From assembly GCA_902603305.1 (NCBI GenBank), contig CACKUI010000006.1, positions 1 through 36,218 of the forward strand: DNA of 36,218 nt. Reading direction: 5' to 3'. The notes beneath the pieces are model-generated. The model did not search any database. It was not told the origin of the DNA and saw only the letters and a program-made list of their open reading frames with translations. The translations under genes were made by a program, and so were the position numbers. The DNA is from an uncultured Pelagibacteraceae bacterium (GTDB lineage: Bacteria; Pseudomonadota; Alphaproteobacteria; Pelagibacterales; Pelagibacteraceae). This document shows positions 8,403-19,959 of the stretch, piece by piece (position 1 is the stretch's first letter; each line of letters begins with the position of its first letter).

Positions 8403-9431
8403 CTAGTTAATGCTTATAGTAACAAGATCTAGAGCTGCTGTTCGTGTTGCTTTATACTTGTCAGATGCTAGAGGAACTAATCCAATTTTAGCTAAATAAC
8501 CTCTGTTACTCATGGCTTTTTTTGAAGTGAATTCTTTAAGAAATTCCTTAATCCCAGGTATAACACCAACATGAGCCTTTTTAACATAAAAGAATAATGG
8601 CCTAGCAATTGGGTATGAATAATCCTGAATTCCTTCTAATGATGGTTGCACACCATCTACTGATGAAGCTTTAATTTTATCTTTGTTTGCAACCAAATAA
8701 CTATAACCAAAAAAACCGAAAGCATCAGGATTTGATGAGAGTTTTTGTATTATAAGCGTATCATTTTCGCCAGCTTCAACGGCATATCCATCTTCACGTA
8801 TTTTAGCACATTCTTTTTTAGCTTTTTTACCTGCTGACTCATAAAGAGATTTTGCAGTTTTTGTACATCCTTTAGTCATTACTAAAGAATTCCAAGCATC
8901 TCTAGTTCCTGATGTTGGAGGGGCTATTAAAATTTCAATTTTTTTGTTTGGAAGATTTGCATCTATATCACTCCATTTTTTATAAGGATTTTCTAAAAGT
9001 TTACCATCGATGTCCACTTTAGCGGCTAGGGCTCTCCATAATTGCTCTTTAGTAAAATCAGCATCTGGAGCGCTCACTGAATGAGCAAAAGAAATTCCGT
9101 CATTACCAACAATTATTTCTATAATTTCAGTAACACCATTTTTTTTACATAATTCTATTTCTTTTGGTTTAATTGCTCTGGAGGCATTTGTAACATCTGG
9201 ATGATTTGCACCAACACCTGCACAGAATAATTTCATTCCACCACCAGTTCCTGTGCTTTCTATAACCGGAGTTTTGAACTTACCACTTTTACCAAATTTT
9301 TCAGCAACTACAGTTGCATAAGGATAAACAGTGGACGATCCTACTATTTTAATTTGATCTCTTGAATAACTAATTGTTGTAAAACTTAAAACTATAAGAA
9401 ATCCTAAAAATACATTTATTATTTTTTTCAT
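8403..9431 (-). CDS. pstS: Phosphate ABC transporter substrate-binding protein
   Basis: Signal peptide, then IKIVGSSTVYPYATVVAEKFG...ESTGTGGGMKLFC, typical PstS. Confidence 0.96.
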   Translation of the reverse strand: MKKIINVFLGFLIVLSFTTISYSRDQIKIVGSSTVYPYATVVAEKFGKSGKFKTPVIESTGTGGGMKLFCAGVGANHPDVTNASRAIKPKEIELCKKNGVTEIIEIIVGNDGISFAHSVSAPDADFTKEQLWRALAAKVDIDGKLLENPYKKWSDIDANLPNKKIEILIAPPTSGTRDAWNSLVMTKGCTKTAKSLYESAGKKAKKECAKIREDGYAVEAGENDTLIIQKLSSNPDAFGFFGYSYLVANKDKIKASSVDGVQPSLEGIQDYSYPIARPLFFYVKKAHVGVIPGIKEFLKEFTSKKAMSNRGYLAKIGLVPLASDKYKATRTAALDLVTISIN

Positions 9432-9483
9432 TTATCTCCTTAAGAATTTATTATGCTTAAATAAATAAATCTGATTCTTAAAT

Positions 9484-9517
9484 ATTTTATTAAAGGAAAG
9501 TTAAACTTTTATTACAA
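9484..9517 (-). promoter_or_regulatory. Putative Pho-box promoter for pstS
   Basis: Minus strand reads TTGTAAT-AAAA-GTTTAAC (9517..9500), 12/18 identical to CTGTCATAAATCTGTCAC, then 10 nt, then TAAAAT (9489..9484) as -10; spacing matches a PhoB-dependent promoter. Confidence 0.55.
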
Positions 9518-9537
9518 GGACTAACTTTTTAGTTGTA

Positions 9538-10695
9538 TTATAGAGAATTGAATTTGATATCTATTGTTGTTCCTTGATTTTCAATACTGTTGATGTTCAT
9601 TTCTGCTCTATGTTGAGAAACCAAATGTTTCACAATTGCCAAACCTAATCCTGTTCCTCCAACGCTACGGCTTTTGCTGGGGTCAACTGTGAAAAATCTT
9701 TCAGTGATTCTATGTATTGATTCTTTTGGAATTCCAATTCCTTGATCTGCTACGGAAATAATAATTAAATCTCCATCTTTTTTTGCTGTAATTATTATTT
9801 CCTTATTTTTATCACTATATTTAATCGAATTATCAATAAGATTTGTGAATATTTCAATAAGCTTATCTCTGTCACCTATTATTTTACAATTATCGATTTT
9901 ATTAAATATAAGTTTAATTTTATTTTTACTTAATATTTTTTCATATGTTTTAATTACATAATCAATCAGCTCTATTAAATCTATCTCGTGAGTTGGTCTT
10001 ATATGTTCCTGCAATTCAATTTTTGATAAAGAAAGCAAATCTCGAATTAGATTCTCCATTCTCTCAGACTGGGAAATCATAACTGGTAATAGATTATTTG
10101 CCTCTGAATTTTGTTTTATATCTGGGTTATTTTCAAAGGTTTCAAGACCCATTTTTATTGATTGTAAAGGAGTTCTTAGCTCGTGAGAAACATTAGCAAC
10201 AAAATCTGATTTGAGTTGTTGGAATTTATAAAATTCAGTTAAGTCTCTTATAAATAAAAAGCATGAATTTTCATCGAAAAATAAATTATTTTGGTCAAGA
10301 TAAATAGTAATATTTAATCTCAAAACAGCTTGATTTCTAATTTCTATTTCAAAATCTTTAACTTTTTTACCGTCAAATGCTTTATCAATTGAAATTAACA
10401 AATCCGGGTTTCTTAAATAGCCGCTAATATTTTCATTTAATTTTATTTGAAACCAATTATTTGCTGAATTATTACAAAATATAATTTTCTTTGATTTATC
10501 TAATATTATTATTCCCTCTGGTATATAATTTAATAAATCGTAGATATTTTTTCTATAATCTTTACTTTCAATTACTTTTACTTGTTCTTCAGTTTTGTTT
10601 TCATCTGTTTTGATACCTAGAACTCTTTCTTTTTTAAGTAACAAGAAAGCCAAAATCCCTATGATAATTAATAAGATGATAGTTAAAAGTTCCAT
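9538..10695 (-). CDS. phoR: Phosphate regulon sensor histidine kinase
   Basis: One N-terminal TM, PAS-like region, HisKA (FVANVSHELRTPLQSIKMGLETF), HATPase (DNSIKYSD, VADQGIGIPKE, GGTGLGLAIVKHLVSQH); upstream of pstS. Confidence 0.92.
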   Translation of the reverse strand: MELLTIILLIIIGILAFLLLKKERVLGIKTDENKTEEQVKVIESKDYRKNIYDLLNYIPEGIIILDKSKKIIFCNNSANNWFQIKLNENISGYLRNPDLLISIDKAFDGKKVKDFEIEIRNQAVLRLNITIYLDQNNLFFDENSCFLFIRDLTEFYKFQQLKSDFVANVSHELRTPLQSIKMGLETFENNPDIKQNSEANNLLPVMISQSERMENLIRDLLSLSKIELQEHIRPTHEIDLIELIDYVIKTYEKILSKNKIKLIFNKIDNCKIIGDRDKLIEIFTNLIDNSIKYSDKNKEIIITAKKDGDLIIISVADQGIGIPKESIHRITERFFTVDPSKSRSVGGTGLGLAIVKHLVSQHRAEMNINSIENQGTTIDIKFNSL

Positions 10696-10705
10696 TTAAT
10701 TACAA

Positions 10706-11545
10706 TTAAAATACTTTAATTCCTATTACACCAATAACAATTAATAAAATAGATATAATTTTTTTTGAAGTTATTTGTTCTTTTAAAAAGAAATATCCAA
10801 TTAAAATAGAAAATAAAATACTCGTTTCTCTTAATGCACCAACAATTGGTATTGGTGCTTTAGTAAACGCCCATACTACTGTTATATAAGTAAAGTAATC
10901 AAGTGAACCACCGAATATAAATATCTTTTTTCCATATTTTGCTAATCTTTGAATGATATTTTTCTCATCTTTTAAACGCATTACAAATGTGTGCAGTAAT
11001 GCATTTATAACAAACACCCAGCTAATAAAGGAAATAGCTGACAAACTTACCCTTGCGCCATAACCATCTATCACAGAATACAATCCGATCCATAAACCAG
11101 TTAATAGTGAATATTGGATTATTTTTGAGTTTTTTTTGGATTTATCAAATAAGCTTAAAAAAATTATTCCTAAACAAATAATTAAAATTGAAAGAATAAG
11201 AAAATTATCAAGCACCAAGCCTAAAAATAAAATTGAAATTATAGTAGCAACCAAAGGCCCTGTTCCACGTGCAATCGGATAAACCTTTGTTAAATCTCCT
11301 AGTTCATATGCACTTAAAAGATACCATTGATATGCTTGGTGAATAATAATGCTTACAATTAAATAAGGAATACTCTCATATGTAGGCAAAGGTAAGATTA
11401 TTATTGCTGTTAAAGCTAATGGTAAACGACCCAAAATTACGCCGGATAAAGCTATAACTTTATCAGAATGTTTCTTAACCATTCCATTCCATGTGGCATG
11501 AGTAATGGCTGCGATAAGAACTAATATGAAAACAGTATTATCCAT
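10706..11545 (-). CDS. EamA/DMT-family transporter
   Basis: Multiple TM helices, EamA-like N-terminal (ITHATWNGMVKK) and C-terminal (VGALRETSILFSILIGYFFLKEQ) repeats. Confidence 0.85.
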   Translation of the reverse strand: MDNTVFILVLIAAITHATWNGMVKKHSDKVIALSGVILGRLPLALTAIIILPLPTYESIPYLIVSIIIHQAYQWYLLSAYELGDLTKVYPIARGTGPLVATIISILFLGLVLDNFLILSILIICLGIIFLSLFDKSKKNSKIIQYSLLTGLWIGLYSVIDGYGARVSLSAISFISWVFVINALLHTFVMRLKDEKNIIQRLAKYGKKIFIFGGSLDYFTYITVVWAFTKAPIPIVGALRETSILFSILIGYFFLKEQITSKKIISILLIVIGVIGIKVF

Positions 11546-11555
11546 TAAGAGTTAA

Positions 11556-12758
11556 TTATTTAACTCTACCATAGATGTCTTGATATCTAACAATATCAGT
11601 TTCTTTAAGTATAGAACCTACTTGAGCTTCCATAATTTTTACAGGTTTTTTTCCAGGATTTTGTATTCTATGAATTGCTCCTAATGGAATGAAAATATGT
11701 TCATTAGGTTTTTTATTAATGATATTTTTATTTAAAGTTATTCTTGGATTACCTTTTGTAACTAACCAATGTTCTGCTCTGTGATGATGTTTTTGAAGAC
11801 TTAATATACCTTTAGGTTTTACTGACAATTCTTTAATTAAAAACTCTTTTCCTTCAAACAAATTTAAATAACTCCCCCATGGTCTATAAAAAACATTCTT
11901 TTTCTTAAAGTGTTTTCTTTTATTTTTATCATATATCTTGAGTATCTCTTTCCAACTACCAAGATCAGACCAAGGTATATCTAGTTTAATAGCATTAATT
12001 TTATTTGTTTTCTCAAGTATTCCATAATCAAAAGATTTCTCGATTGATTTTTCAAAAGCTCTTTTATTTAAGTAGTAAGTATTATTTTTATATTTGCCTT
12101 TTTTAATTGCCTCGACACAACTTTTATAAGTTTTATTTTGATATTTTTTAAAGTTATTGATTATTGAGTCTTTTCTTAAATAAAACATGCCAGAATTCCA
12201 GTAACCTTTTTTCTTAATTACTTCTTTTGCTTTTGATAATTTTGGTTTTTCAATAAATTTTGTAACTTTATTTATAGATTTAATTTTTTTAGTTAAAAAA
12301 TATCCATATTCACTTGATGGGCTTGTAGGTTTTATTCCAAAAATAAATAAATTTTGATTATCTAAATTTGGTTTATTTTTTAAAAGGGATTTATTTAAAA
12401 TATTAGACCTTTCAATTAAATGGTCTGCTGCAAAAAACATTAATGGTTGCTCTAATGGAATATCTTTTATCAAAGCTGAAGCAAGAATTGCCGGTGCGGT
12501 ATTTTTTTTAGCTGGTTCTAAAACTATTTTAAACTTTTTAATTTTACTTTTTTTTAAAGCTAATTTTACTTGTTTTAAGTATTTGAGATTTGTGCTGATT
12601 ATAGGAAAATCAAAAATTGGTTTATTTACTCTTTCTAAAGTTTTTTGAATTAAACTCCATCCACCAAAATCAATAAATTGTTTTGCTTGATGTTTTTTTT
12701 TATCTGGCCAAAGTCTTGTGCCTGCGCCACCACAAAGTATTACAGGTCTAATTTTCAT
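11556..12758 (-). CDS. Mannose-1-phosphate guanylyltransferase with C-terminal cupin (phosphomannose isomerase type II-like) domain
   Basis: VILCGGAGTRLWPDKKKHQAKQFIDF nucleotidyltransferase motif; C-terminal RPWGSYLNLFEG...LSLQKHHHRAEHWLVTKG...IFIPLGAIHRIQNPGKKP. Confidence 0.9.
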   Translation of the reverse strand: MKIRPVILCGGAGTRLWPDKKKHQAKQFIDFGGWSLIQKTLERVNKPIFDFPIISTNLKYLKQVKLALKKSKIKKFKIVLEPAKKNTAPAILASALIKDIPLEQPLMFFAADHLIERSNILNKSLLKNKPNLDNQNLFIFGIKPTSPSSEYGYFLTKKIKSINKVTKFIEKPKLSKAKEVIKKKGYWNSGMFYLRKDSIINNFKKYQNKTYKSCVEAIKKGKYKNNTYYLNKRAFEKSIEKSFDYGILEKTNKINAIKLDIPWSDLGSWKEILKIYDKNKRKHFKKKNVFYRPWGSYLNLFEGKEFLIKELSVKPKGILSLQKHHHRAEHWLVTKGNPRITLNKNIINKKPNEHIFIPLGAIHRIQNPGKKPVKIMEAQVGSILKETDIVRYQDIYGRVK

Positions 12759-14476
12759 TAAATATCAGCGTAAGTTCTAACCTCGTTTTTACCACCTGGA
12801 TGAGTTGGTGCACCTTTATAAGCAGGACCAACCGTTTGTGCATATTTCCATAATGTACCATTACCAAAATTCACTTTTCTCGGTTTCCATTTTTTACGTC
12901 TTGCACTTAATTCCTTCTTTGTAAGTCTTACGTTAATAGTGCCTTTTTTAGCGTCTATATCAATGATATCCCCATTCCTTAAAAGGGCTATAGGACCGCC
13001 TACGGAGGCCTCAGGGCCCACATGACCGATACAAAAGCCTCTAGTAGCCCCAGAGAACCTACCATCTGTTATAAGAGCTACTTTCTCCCCTTTTCCCTGA
13101 CCGTAGATTGCTGCAGTTGTTTGAAGCATTTCTCTCATACCAGGACCTCCTATTGGTCCCTCATATCTAATTATAATGATATCTCCATCTTTGTATTTTC
13201 TGTTTATTACTGCTTGGTAAGCAGACTCTTCATTATCAAAACATCTTGCTCTTCCTGTAAATTGTAATTTTTTCAAACCTGCTATTTTTACAATTCCACC
13301 TTCTGGAGCTAAATTTCCTTTTAATCCAACAACTCCTCCTGTTGGTGAAATTGGATTTTTATAAGATCTCATTACTTTTTGATTAGTTCTAAATTTAACA
13401 TTTTTTAAATTTTCTCTCATGGTTTTGCCTGTAACCGTCATACAGTCTCCATGAATGTAACCACCATCCATAAGAGTTTTTAATAACATTGGAACTCCTC
13501 CTGCTTCCCACATATCTTTTGCAACATATTTTCCACCAGGTTTTAAATCAGCAAGATAAGGAGTTTTTTTAAAAATTTTTGCAACATCCATTAAATCAAA
13601 TTTAATTCCAATTTCATTTGCAATAGCTGGTAAGTGTAAACCTGCATTTGTTGATCCACCTGTTGCTGCAACGATTGTTGCTGCATTTTCGAGAGCTTTT
13701 CTTGTTACTATGTCTCTAGGTCTAATATTTTTTGCTAATAAATTCATTACAGCTTTACCGCTGTCTATTGCATATTTATTTCTTTCTAAATATGGCGCTG
13801 GCGTTCCTGCTGAGAAAGGTAAAGCTAATCCTATTGCTTCAGAAACACATGCCATTGTATTAGCTGTAAATTGTCCACCACAAGCACCTGCACTTGGACA
13901 TGCTTTTAATTCTAATTTTCTTAATGCATGAGCTGTCATTTTTTTTGATGTATATTTTCCAACACCTTCAAATACATCAACTACTGTTACATCTTTACCT
14001 TCAAATCTACCTGGTAAAATAGAACCGCCATAAATAAAAACACTTGGAACATTTAATCTAACCATAGCCATCATTAGACCTGGTAATGATTTATCACATC
14101 CAGCTAATCCAACTAATGCATCATAACAATGACCTCTAACTGTAAGTTCTGTTGAGTCTGCAATTACATCTCTTGATATTAAAGATGATTTCATTCCTTC
14201 ATGACCCATTGCAATTCCATCTGTTACTGTAATAGTACAAAATTCTCTTGGTGTTCCACCGGTTGCTTGAACACCTTTTTTGACCGATTGCGCTTGTTTC
14301 ATTAAATTAATGTTACATGGAGCAGCTTCATTCCATGTTGAGACAACTCCAACAAATGGCTTAGCAACATCCTTTTCTGTTAGATCCATTGCATAATAAA
14401 ATGATCTTTGAGGAGCTTTATCAGCACCTATTGTTGTATGTCTACTTGGTAATTTTTTTTTATTAAATTTTTTCAT
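12758..14476 (-). CDS. ilvD: Dihydroxy-acid dehydratase
   Basis: Whole-length IlvD/Edd signature: [84 protein letters not shown]. Confidence 0.97.
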   Translation of the reverse strand: MKKFNKKKLPSRHTTIGADKAPQRSFYYAMDLTEKDVAKPFVGVVSTWNEAAPCNINLMKQAQSVKKGVQATGGTPREFCTITVTDGIAMGHEGMKSSLISRDVIADSTELTVRGHCYDALVGLAGCDKSLPGLMMAMVRLNVPSVFIYGGSILPGRFEGKDVTVVDVFEGVGKYTSKKMTAHALRKLELKACPSAGACGGQFTANTMACVSEAIGLALPFSAGTPAPYLERNKYAIDSGKAVMNLLAKNIRPRDIVTRKALENAATIVAATGGSTNAGLHLPAIANEIGIKFDLMDVAKIFKKTPYLADLKPGGKYVAKDMWEAGGVPMLLKTLMDGGYIHGDCMTVTGKTMRENLKNVKFRTNQKVMRSYKNPISPTGGVVGLKGNLAPEGGIVKIAGLKKLQFTGRARCFDNEESAYQAVINRKYKDGDIIIIRYEGPIGGPGMREMLQTTAAIYGQGKGEKVALITDGRFSGATRGFCIGHVGPEASVGGPIALLRNGDIIDIDAKKGTINVRLTKKELSARRKKWKPRKVNFGNGTLWKYAQTVGPAYKGAPTHPGGKNEVRTYADI

Positions 14477-17103
14477 TATAAACCTTTAAGAGTTAGTTCT
14501 ATTTTTTTAACATCTTTTTCTAAATTAGCAAAGTTGCTTTTCTCTTGATCTACTATATTTTGTGGCGCACGGTCCATAAAGGATTTATTTGACAATCTAG
14601 TATCAATTTTTTTCATTTCTTCATTAATCTTAGTGATTTTTTTCTCTAGTGTTGTTTTAATCATATTTAGATCAACATCTTGGTCAAAATATAGTTTGAA
14701 TAACTCTCCATTAATAACAATACTCGCAGCTGATTTTTTTAAGTCATTATCATGAAAGTTTTTAATTCTTCCATTTTTTTTTAAAATATTTTCATTAGCT
14801 GATAAAAAGTTTTTATATTCTTTATTGGTGTTTTCTGTTGAAATTTCAATAAATGATCCAGGGCTAATGTTTAATTCATTTTTAAATGATCTAATAGATG
14901 TAATAAAACTAATGATATTATTAATTTCATCATAAGATTTTTTTTCATGATAATCATTTTCCAACCAATTAGCATGCATTAAGAATTCATTGCCATTTTT
15001 ATCTAACTTATTATTCAACCAAATCTCTTCTGTAACGAATGGGATGAAAGGATGCAGTATTATTAAGATTTCTCTAAAGACATATGAAGATGTTTGTCTT
15101 AGTTCTTTAATCTCCTCCTCATTATTAGAATTAAATACAGTTTTAGATAGCTCTAAATACCAATCACAAAAAGAATGCCATACAAATTGATAAATATTCT
15201 TTGCGGCTTCATCAAATCTATAGTTTTTTAAACTGTTTTCTGTCTCTTTTTTTGTTTTAACTAGTTCAGATAATATCCACTTATTAATTGTTAATTTAAG
15301 ATTTTCAGGTTTTTTAATGTCACTAAAATCACACTCATTTTGTCTTAAAAAATTGTTAGCATTCCAAACTTTATTTAAAAAATTTCTATAACCTTTAACC
15401 CTATCTTCCGACAATTTTACATCACGACCAGGAGATGCCATTGATAAGAGAGTGAATCTTAAAGCATCAGCACTATATTTTTCGATAAGTTCTAAGGGAT
15501 CAATTACATTGCCCTTTGATTTAGACATTTTTTGACCCTTTTCATCTCTAACAAGTGCGTGAACGTATATATTGTTAAAAGGCTCTTCTTTTAAAAACTC
15601 AGTTCCCATCATAATCATTCTAGCAACCCAGAAAAATATAATATCAAAACCAGTAACAAGAACGCTTGTTGGATAAAATTTTTCAACTTCTGGAGTTTTT
15701 TCTGGCCAACCTAAAGTCGCAAATGGCCATAGACCTGAAGAAAACCAAGTGTCTAATACATCCTCATCTCTTTTTAATTCCACATCTTTTGAATAGAATT
15801 CTTTTGCTTGTTTTATGCATTCATCCTCATTTTCAGCTACAAATATTTTTCCATCAGGCCCGTACCATGCTGGAATTTGATGTCCCCACCATAATTGACG
15901 AGAAATACACCAAGGCTCAATATTATTCATCCATTGAAAATATGTTTTTGACCAGTTCTCAGGAAAGAATTTAGTTTTACCATTATTTACTACTTCTTTT
16001 GCTTTTACAGCTAAAGTTTTAGCATCAACAAACCATTGTTCTGTTAAATAAGGCTCAATAATAGAATTAGATCTATCTCCATAAGGAACTTTGTTTACTA
16101 ACTTTTCTATTTTTTCTAAAAACTTACCTTCTTCAAGATGTTCTAAAATTAATTTTCTTGCAGCAAATCTATCTAAACCTTTATATGGGTCAGGTGCATT
16201 GTCATTTATTTTTCCATCAGGCGTAAATATATTAATTACTTCTAACTTGTTTCTTATACCTACATCATAGTCATTGAAATCATGAGCTGGAGTAATTTTT
16301 ACTGCTCCTGTTCCTTGTTCAGGATCAGCATAGTCATCTGTTATTACTTTTATTTTTCTGTTTGCTAAAGGAATGGTCACTAGCTTTCCAACAATATCTT
16401 TAAATCGATCGTCTTTAGGATTAACTGCTATTGCAGTATCTCCCAACATAGTTTCAGGTCTGGTTGTTGCAATTGTTACAAATTTATCAGAATTTTCTAT
16501 TGGATAATTTATATAATAAAGTTGAGAATTTACTTCACGTTGATCAACTTCTAAATCAGATATTGCTGTTTTTAAAACAACATCCCAATTTACAAGTTTT
16601 TTTGCTTTGTAGATTAATTTCTTATTATAAAGATCAACAAATACTTTTATGACCGATTTGGATAAATTCTCGTCCATTGTGAATGCATTACGAGACCAAT
16701 CACAAGAACATCCAAGTTTTTTAAGTTGGTTTATTATAATATCTCCATATTCGTTTTTCCATTCCCACACTTTTTCTATGAATTTTTCCCTACCCAAATC
16801 ATTTTTTTTAACCCCTTCTTTTGTAAGTTTTTTTTCAACTAATGCTTGGGTTGCAATTCCGGCGTGATCTGTTCCTGGTTGCCATAAAGTTTCATAATTA
16901 TTCATTCTATGAAATCTAGTTAAAACATCTTGAATTGAGTTATTTAAAGCATGCCCCATGTGGAGACTTCCAGTTACATTCGGTGGTGGAATTACAATTG
17001 AGAATTTTTTTGAATTTTCTTTGGGTTTAAATAAATCATTTTTTTCCCAATAATCGTAGATTTTATTTTCTACATTTTTATGCTCATATTTATCAAAACT
17101 CAT
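14476..17103 (-). CDS. valS: Valyl-tRNA synthetase
   Basis: [60 protein letters not shown]; 875 aa with C-terminal coiled coil. Confidence 0.97.
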   Translation of the reverse strand: MSFDKYEHKNVENKIYDYWEKNDLFKPKENSKKFSIVIPPPNVTGSLHMGHALNNSIQDVLTRFHRMNNYETLWQPGTDHAGIATQALVEKKLTKEGVKKNDLGREKFIEKVWEWKNEYGDIIINQLKKLGCSCDWSRNAFTMDENLSKSVIKVFVDLYNKKLIYKAKKLVNWDVVLKTAISDLEVDQREVNSQLYYINYPIENSDKFVTIATTRPETMLGDTAIAVNPKDDRFKDIVGKLVTIPLANRKIKVITDDYADPEQGTGAVKITPAHDFNDYDVGIRNKLEVINIFTPDGKINDNAPDPYKGLDRFAARKLILEHLEEGKFLEKIEKLVNKVPYGDRSNSIIEPYLTEQWFVDAKTLAVKAKEVVNNGKTKFFPENWSKTYFQWMNNIEPWCISRQLWWGHQIPAWYGPDGKIFVAENEDECIKQAKEFYSKDVELKRDEDVLDTWFSSGLWPFATLGWPEKTPEVEKFYPTSVLVTGFDIIFFWVARMIMMGTEFLKEEPFNNIYVHALVRDEKGQKMSKSKGNVIDPLELIEKYSADALRFTLLSMASPGRDVKLSEDRVKGYRNFLNKVWNANNFLRQNECDFSDIKKPENLKLTINKWILSELVKTKKETENSLKNYRFDEAAKNIYQFVWHSFCDWYLELSKTVFNSNNEEEIKELRQTSSYVFREILIILHPFIPFVTEEIWLNNKLDKNGNEFLMHANWLENDYHEKKSYDEINNIISFITSIRSFKNELNISPGSFIEISTENTNKEYKNFLSANENILKKNGRIKNFHDNDLKKSAASIVINGELFKLYFDQDVDLNMIKTTLEKKITKINEEMKKIDTRLSNKSFMDRAPQNIVDQEKSNFANLEKDVKKIELTLKGL

Positions 17104-17222
17104 TGAATTGTTTTATAAATTAATCAAATTAATAAACAATAATGAAAATCATTGCTAAATTTATAGACTAATGATCAAAATGAATTATACAAATATCGAT
17201 TACCAAATATTTTATATTTGAT

Positions 17223-17296
17223 GGCAACGTGGCGGAATGGTTACGCAGAGGATTGCAAATCCTTGTATCCCGGTTCGATTCCGGGCGTTGCCTCCA
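17223..17296 (+). tRNA. tRNA-Cys (GCA)
   Basis: Cloverleaf ggcaacg...cgttgcc with anticodon loop TTGCAAA, GGTTCGATTCC T-arm and encoded CCA. Confidence 0.96.
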
Positions 17297-17346
17297 AAAA
17301 AAGTATTGAGATAAGTTTTAAAAAAAGTAAGTTGTGAGAAAAATAT

Positions 17347-17422
17347 TCCTCGGTAGCTCAGTTGGTAGAGCAGTTGACTGTTAATCAATTGGTCGCAGGT
17401 TCGAGTCCTGCCCGAGGAGCCA
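17347..17422 (+). tRNA. tRNA-Asn (GTT)
   Basis: Cloverleaf tcctcgg...ccgagga, anticodon loop CTGTTAA, T-arm GGTTCGAGTCC, encoded CCA. Confidence 0.96.
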
Positions 17423-17428
17423 AATCAA

Positions 17429-17800
17429 TTAAACAGCTTTAGAAGTATTTATTTGTGCTATTTGTAAATTTTTTCCGAATTTAATTTTTTGATCCTGAGT
17501 TAACTCTGAATAAACTTTAACTAAGAAGTTATAGTTTACATTCATGTGTCCCTCTTTTGATTTATCAAGATTTATTAAATATTCTGAAAAATCCTCAAAG
17601 AAATAGTTTATTGGGACTTTTAAATAATTAGAAAGTTGCAATAATCTAATTGAACTTACACCGTTAGTTCCTTTTTCATACTTTTGAATTTGTTGAAATG
17701 TTACGTTTATCGCTTTTGCTACTTTAGTCTGAGTTAAACCTAGTGCTAATCTTCTTAACTTGAGCTTATTGCCAAGATGTTTGTTAAAATTATCTTCCAT
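17429..17800 (-). CDS. XRE-family HTH transcriptional regulator (PraR/PhrR-like)
   Basis: LGNKLKLRRLALGLTQTKVAKAINVTFQQIQKYEKGTNGVSSIRLLQLSNYLKVPINYFFEDF: HTH_XRE followed by FFED motif. Confidence 0.88.
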   Translation of the reverse strand: MEDNFNKHLGNKLKLRRLALGLTQTKVAKAINVTFQQIQKYEKGTNGVSSIRLLQLSNYLKVPINYFFEDFSEYLINLDKSKEGHMNVNYNFLVKVYSELTQDQKIKFGKNLQIAQINTSKAV

Positions 17801-17946
17801 TCAAGACCCCTCTTTAAATAAAAATATTAATGAGAGTTAATCTAAATAGAAAAGTTAATGCAAGTAAAATAATTTTTAAAAAAAATGGTTTTTTTAACTT
17901 ATTCGAAACCTGTCAAGTAACTTTTTATGAAGTCTTTAGAATTATT

Positions 17947-18681
17947 TTAAAGAATTTGGCTTAAAAAAAGCTTAGTTCTGTCACTCTTAGGGTTAGCAAA
18001 GAATTCTTTAGTTTCTGCCTTCTCAATTATCATACCTTCGTCCATAAAAATGACTTCATCAGCAACTTCTTTTGCAAATCCCATCTCATGTGTCACAACA
18101 ATCATGGTCATTCCACCTTTTGCGAGACTAACCATTGCATCAAGTACTTCTTTGATCATTTCTGGGTCTAATGCTGAAGTTGGCTCATCAAATAACATAA
18201 TTTTTGGTTGCATGCATAATGCTCTTGCTATTGCACAACGTTGTTGTTGACCTCCAGATAGTTGTCCAGGAAATTTGTTTGCCTGATCATCAATTTGTAC
18301 TTTTTTAAGTTGATCTAATGCAAGTTCTTGGGCTTCTTTTTTTGGCATTTTTTTTACCCAAATAGGTGCAAGAGTACAATTGTCTAAAATTGATAAGTGT
18401 GGAAATAAATTAAATTGTTGAAAAACCATTCCAACTTCAGCTCTTATTTTTTCAATATCTTTTGTTTTTTCTGATAGTTCATTTCCATCAACAATTATAT
18501 CTCCTTCTTGGTGCTCTTCTAATCTATTAATACATCTAATTAGTGTTGATTTTCCCGATCCAGAGGGCCCACATACAACAATTTTTTTATTTGTCTCAAC
18601 CTCAAGATTTATATTTTTTAAAACTTGAAAGTCACCAAACCATTTATTCATATTTTGAATTTTTATTATTGGATCAGACAT
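17947..18681 (-). CDS. aapP: General L-amino acid ABC transporter ATP-binding protein
   Basis: [55 protein letters not shown]; downstream of aapJQM. Confidence 0.93.
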   Translation of the reverse strand: MSDPIIKIQNMNKWFGDFQVLKNINLEVETNKKIVVCGPSGSGKSTLIRCINRLEEHQEGDIIVDGNELSEKTKDIEKIRAEVGMVFQQFNLFPHLSILDNCTLAPIWVKKMPKKEAQELALDQLKKVQIDDQANKFPGQLSGGQQQRCAIARALCMQPKIMLFDEPTSALDPEMIKEVLDAMVSLAKGGMTMIVVTHEMGFAKEVADEVIFMDEGMIIEKAETKEFFANPKSDRTKLFLSQIL

Positions 18682-18684
18682 TTA

Positions 18685-19959
18685 TTATCTTTCAGTTTTG
18701 TATTTAGCTTCTAAGTTATAACTATATTTACTCATTGCATAGCATATAATCCAGAATATTATTGATGCAAAAATATATCCTTCCATAGCAAAGCCAAGCC
18801 ATTTTGGATTTGTTTTTGCTAAAGCAAGCATTCCTGCTAATTCAGCTAAACCAACTACAAAAATTAGAGGAGTATCTTTAACCAATGCTAAAAAAGTATT
18901 TGCTATTCCAGGTATAACTAATTTTAGAGCTTGAGGTAAAATTACAAAAATATGCATTTTCCAATAACCCATTCCTAAGGATTTGGCTGCATCGTATTGA
19001 CCACGTGGAAGAGATTGCAATCCTCCTCTTATTACCTCAGCACAATAAGCAGCTTCAAATAAAGTAATTGCAATTATTACTCTTACCAATTTATCCATGA
19101 AAAAATCTTCAGGTAAGAACATTGGAAACATTACAGATGACATAAATAATACTGTAATCAGTGGAACACCTCTCCAAAATTCAATATAACAAATTGATAT
19201 ATATTTTATCGCTGGCAAATTAGATCTTCTTCCTAATGCAAAAATCATACCCAAAGGAAAACAGAAAATTAGACAGAAAAACGAAACTATAAAAGTAAGT
19301 GACAATCCTCCCCATGCACCCGTTTCTACCCACTGAAGACCAAATGATCCTCCAGAAATTAAATAATAAATTACGAGATATGCAATAACTGGATAAATTA
19401 TAACATAGTATAATGCCAAATATTTTTTCAAATTTTCTTTCATGAAATATCCAACAAATCCAAGTGCTATAACTAATATAAATGCAGTGTTTATTCTCCA
19501 ATGAAATTCATTGGGATACATTCCATACATAAATCTTCGAAACCAAACTTTAATATACGTCCAACAAGCACCCGTGCCTGTGCAAGCATCTTTTGAGTCA
19601 CCTGAAATAGTGGCGTCAAAAATCATCCAACTTAGAGACTGAGGAAGAGCTTTTATAATTGAAAATAATATTAATAGAGTTAACAAAGCATTAAAATTAT
19701 TCGTGTTTATATTTTTATTTAATAAATCTAATTTTTTATTTCCTGAATAATCAATTCTCATCATATTTAATCCGATTAATCCTATGATTAATGGAAACAA
19801 AGTTGTTAAGGAGCCAGGTAGAAAAGATGTTAAATTTATTTTTAAAAAGGCATTTGATATGACATCAATTAAGCTTACTAAAACTAAAAAAGTACCAATA
19901 ATAGAATAGTTTTTAATGTTATCTCTGTTAGGTTTTAAAAAATTAATAGTTTGTATCAT
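18685..19959 (-). CDS. aapM: General L-amino acid ABC transporter permease AapM
   Basis: FWRGVPLITVLFMSSVMFPMFLPE, AAYCAEVIRGGLQSLPRGQYDAAKSLGMGYW; long AapM-type N-terminal region. Confidence 0.92.
   Translation of the reverse strand: MIQTINFLKPNRDNIKNYSIIGTFLVLVSLIDVISNAFLKINLTSFLPGSLTTLFPLIIGLIGLNMMRIDYSGNKKLDLLNKNINTNNFNALLTLLILFSIIKALPQSLSWMIFDATISGDSKDACTGTGACWTYIKVWFRRFMYGMYPNEFHWRINTAFILVIALGFVGYFMKENLKKYLALYYVIIYPVIAYLVIYYLISGGSFGLQWVETGAWGGLSLTFIVSFFCLIFCFPLGMIFALGRRSNLPAIKYISICYIEFWRGVPLITVLFMSSVMFPMFLPEDFFMDKLVRVIIAITLFEAAYCAEVIRGGLQSLPRGQYDAAKSLGMGYWKMHIFVILPQALKLVIPGIANTFLALVKDTPLIFVVGLAELAGMLALAKTNPKWLGFAMEGYIFASIIFWIICYAMSKYSYNLEAKYKTER

Noticed and set aside
13022-13931. Plus-strand ORFs 13022-13267 and 13710-13931 inside ilvD
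   Set aside because: Antisense to a highly conserved enzyme gene.
14990-16867. Several plus-strand ORFs inside valS
   Set aside because: Antisense shadow ORFs; valS is complete and conserved.
17876-17897. TTAAAAAAAATGGTTTTTTTAA hairpin downstream of aapP
   Set aside because: All-A/T stem expected by chance in such AT-rich DNA; too weak to call a terminator.
19220-19501. 93-aa ORF in alternative frame of aapM
   Set aside because: Out-of-frame translation of a permease; no domain.
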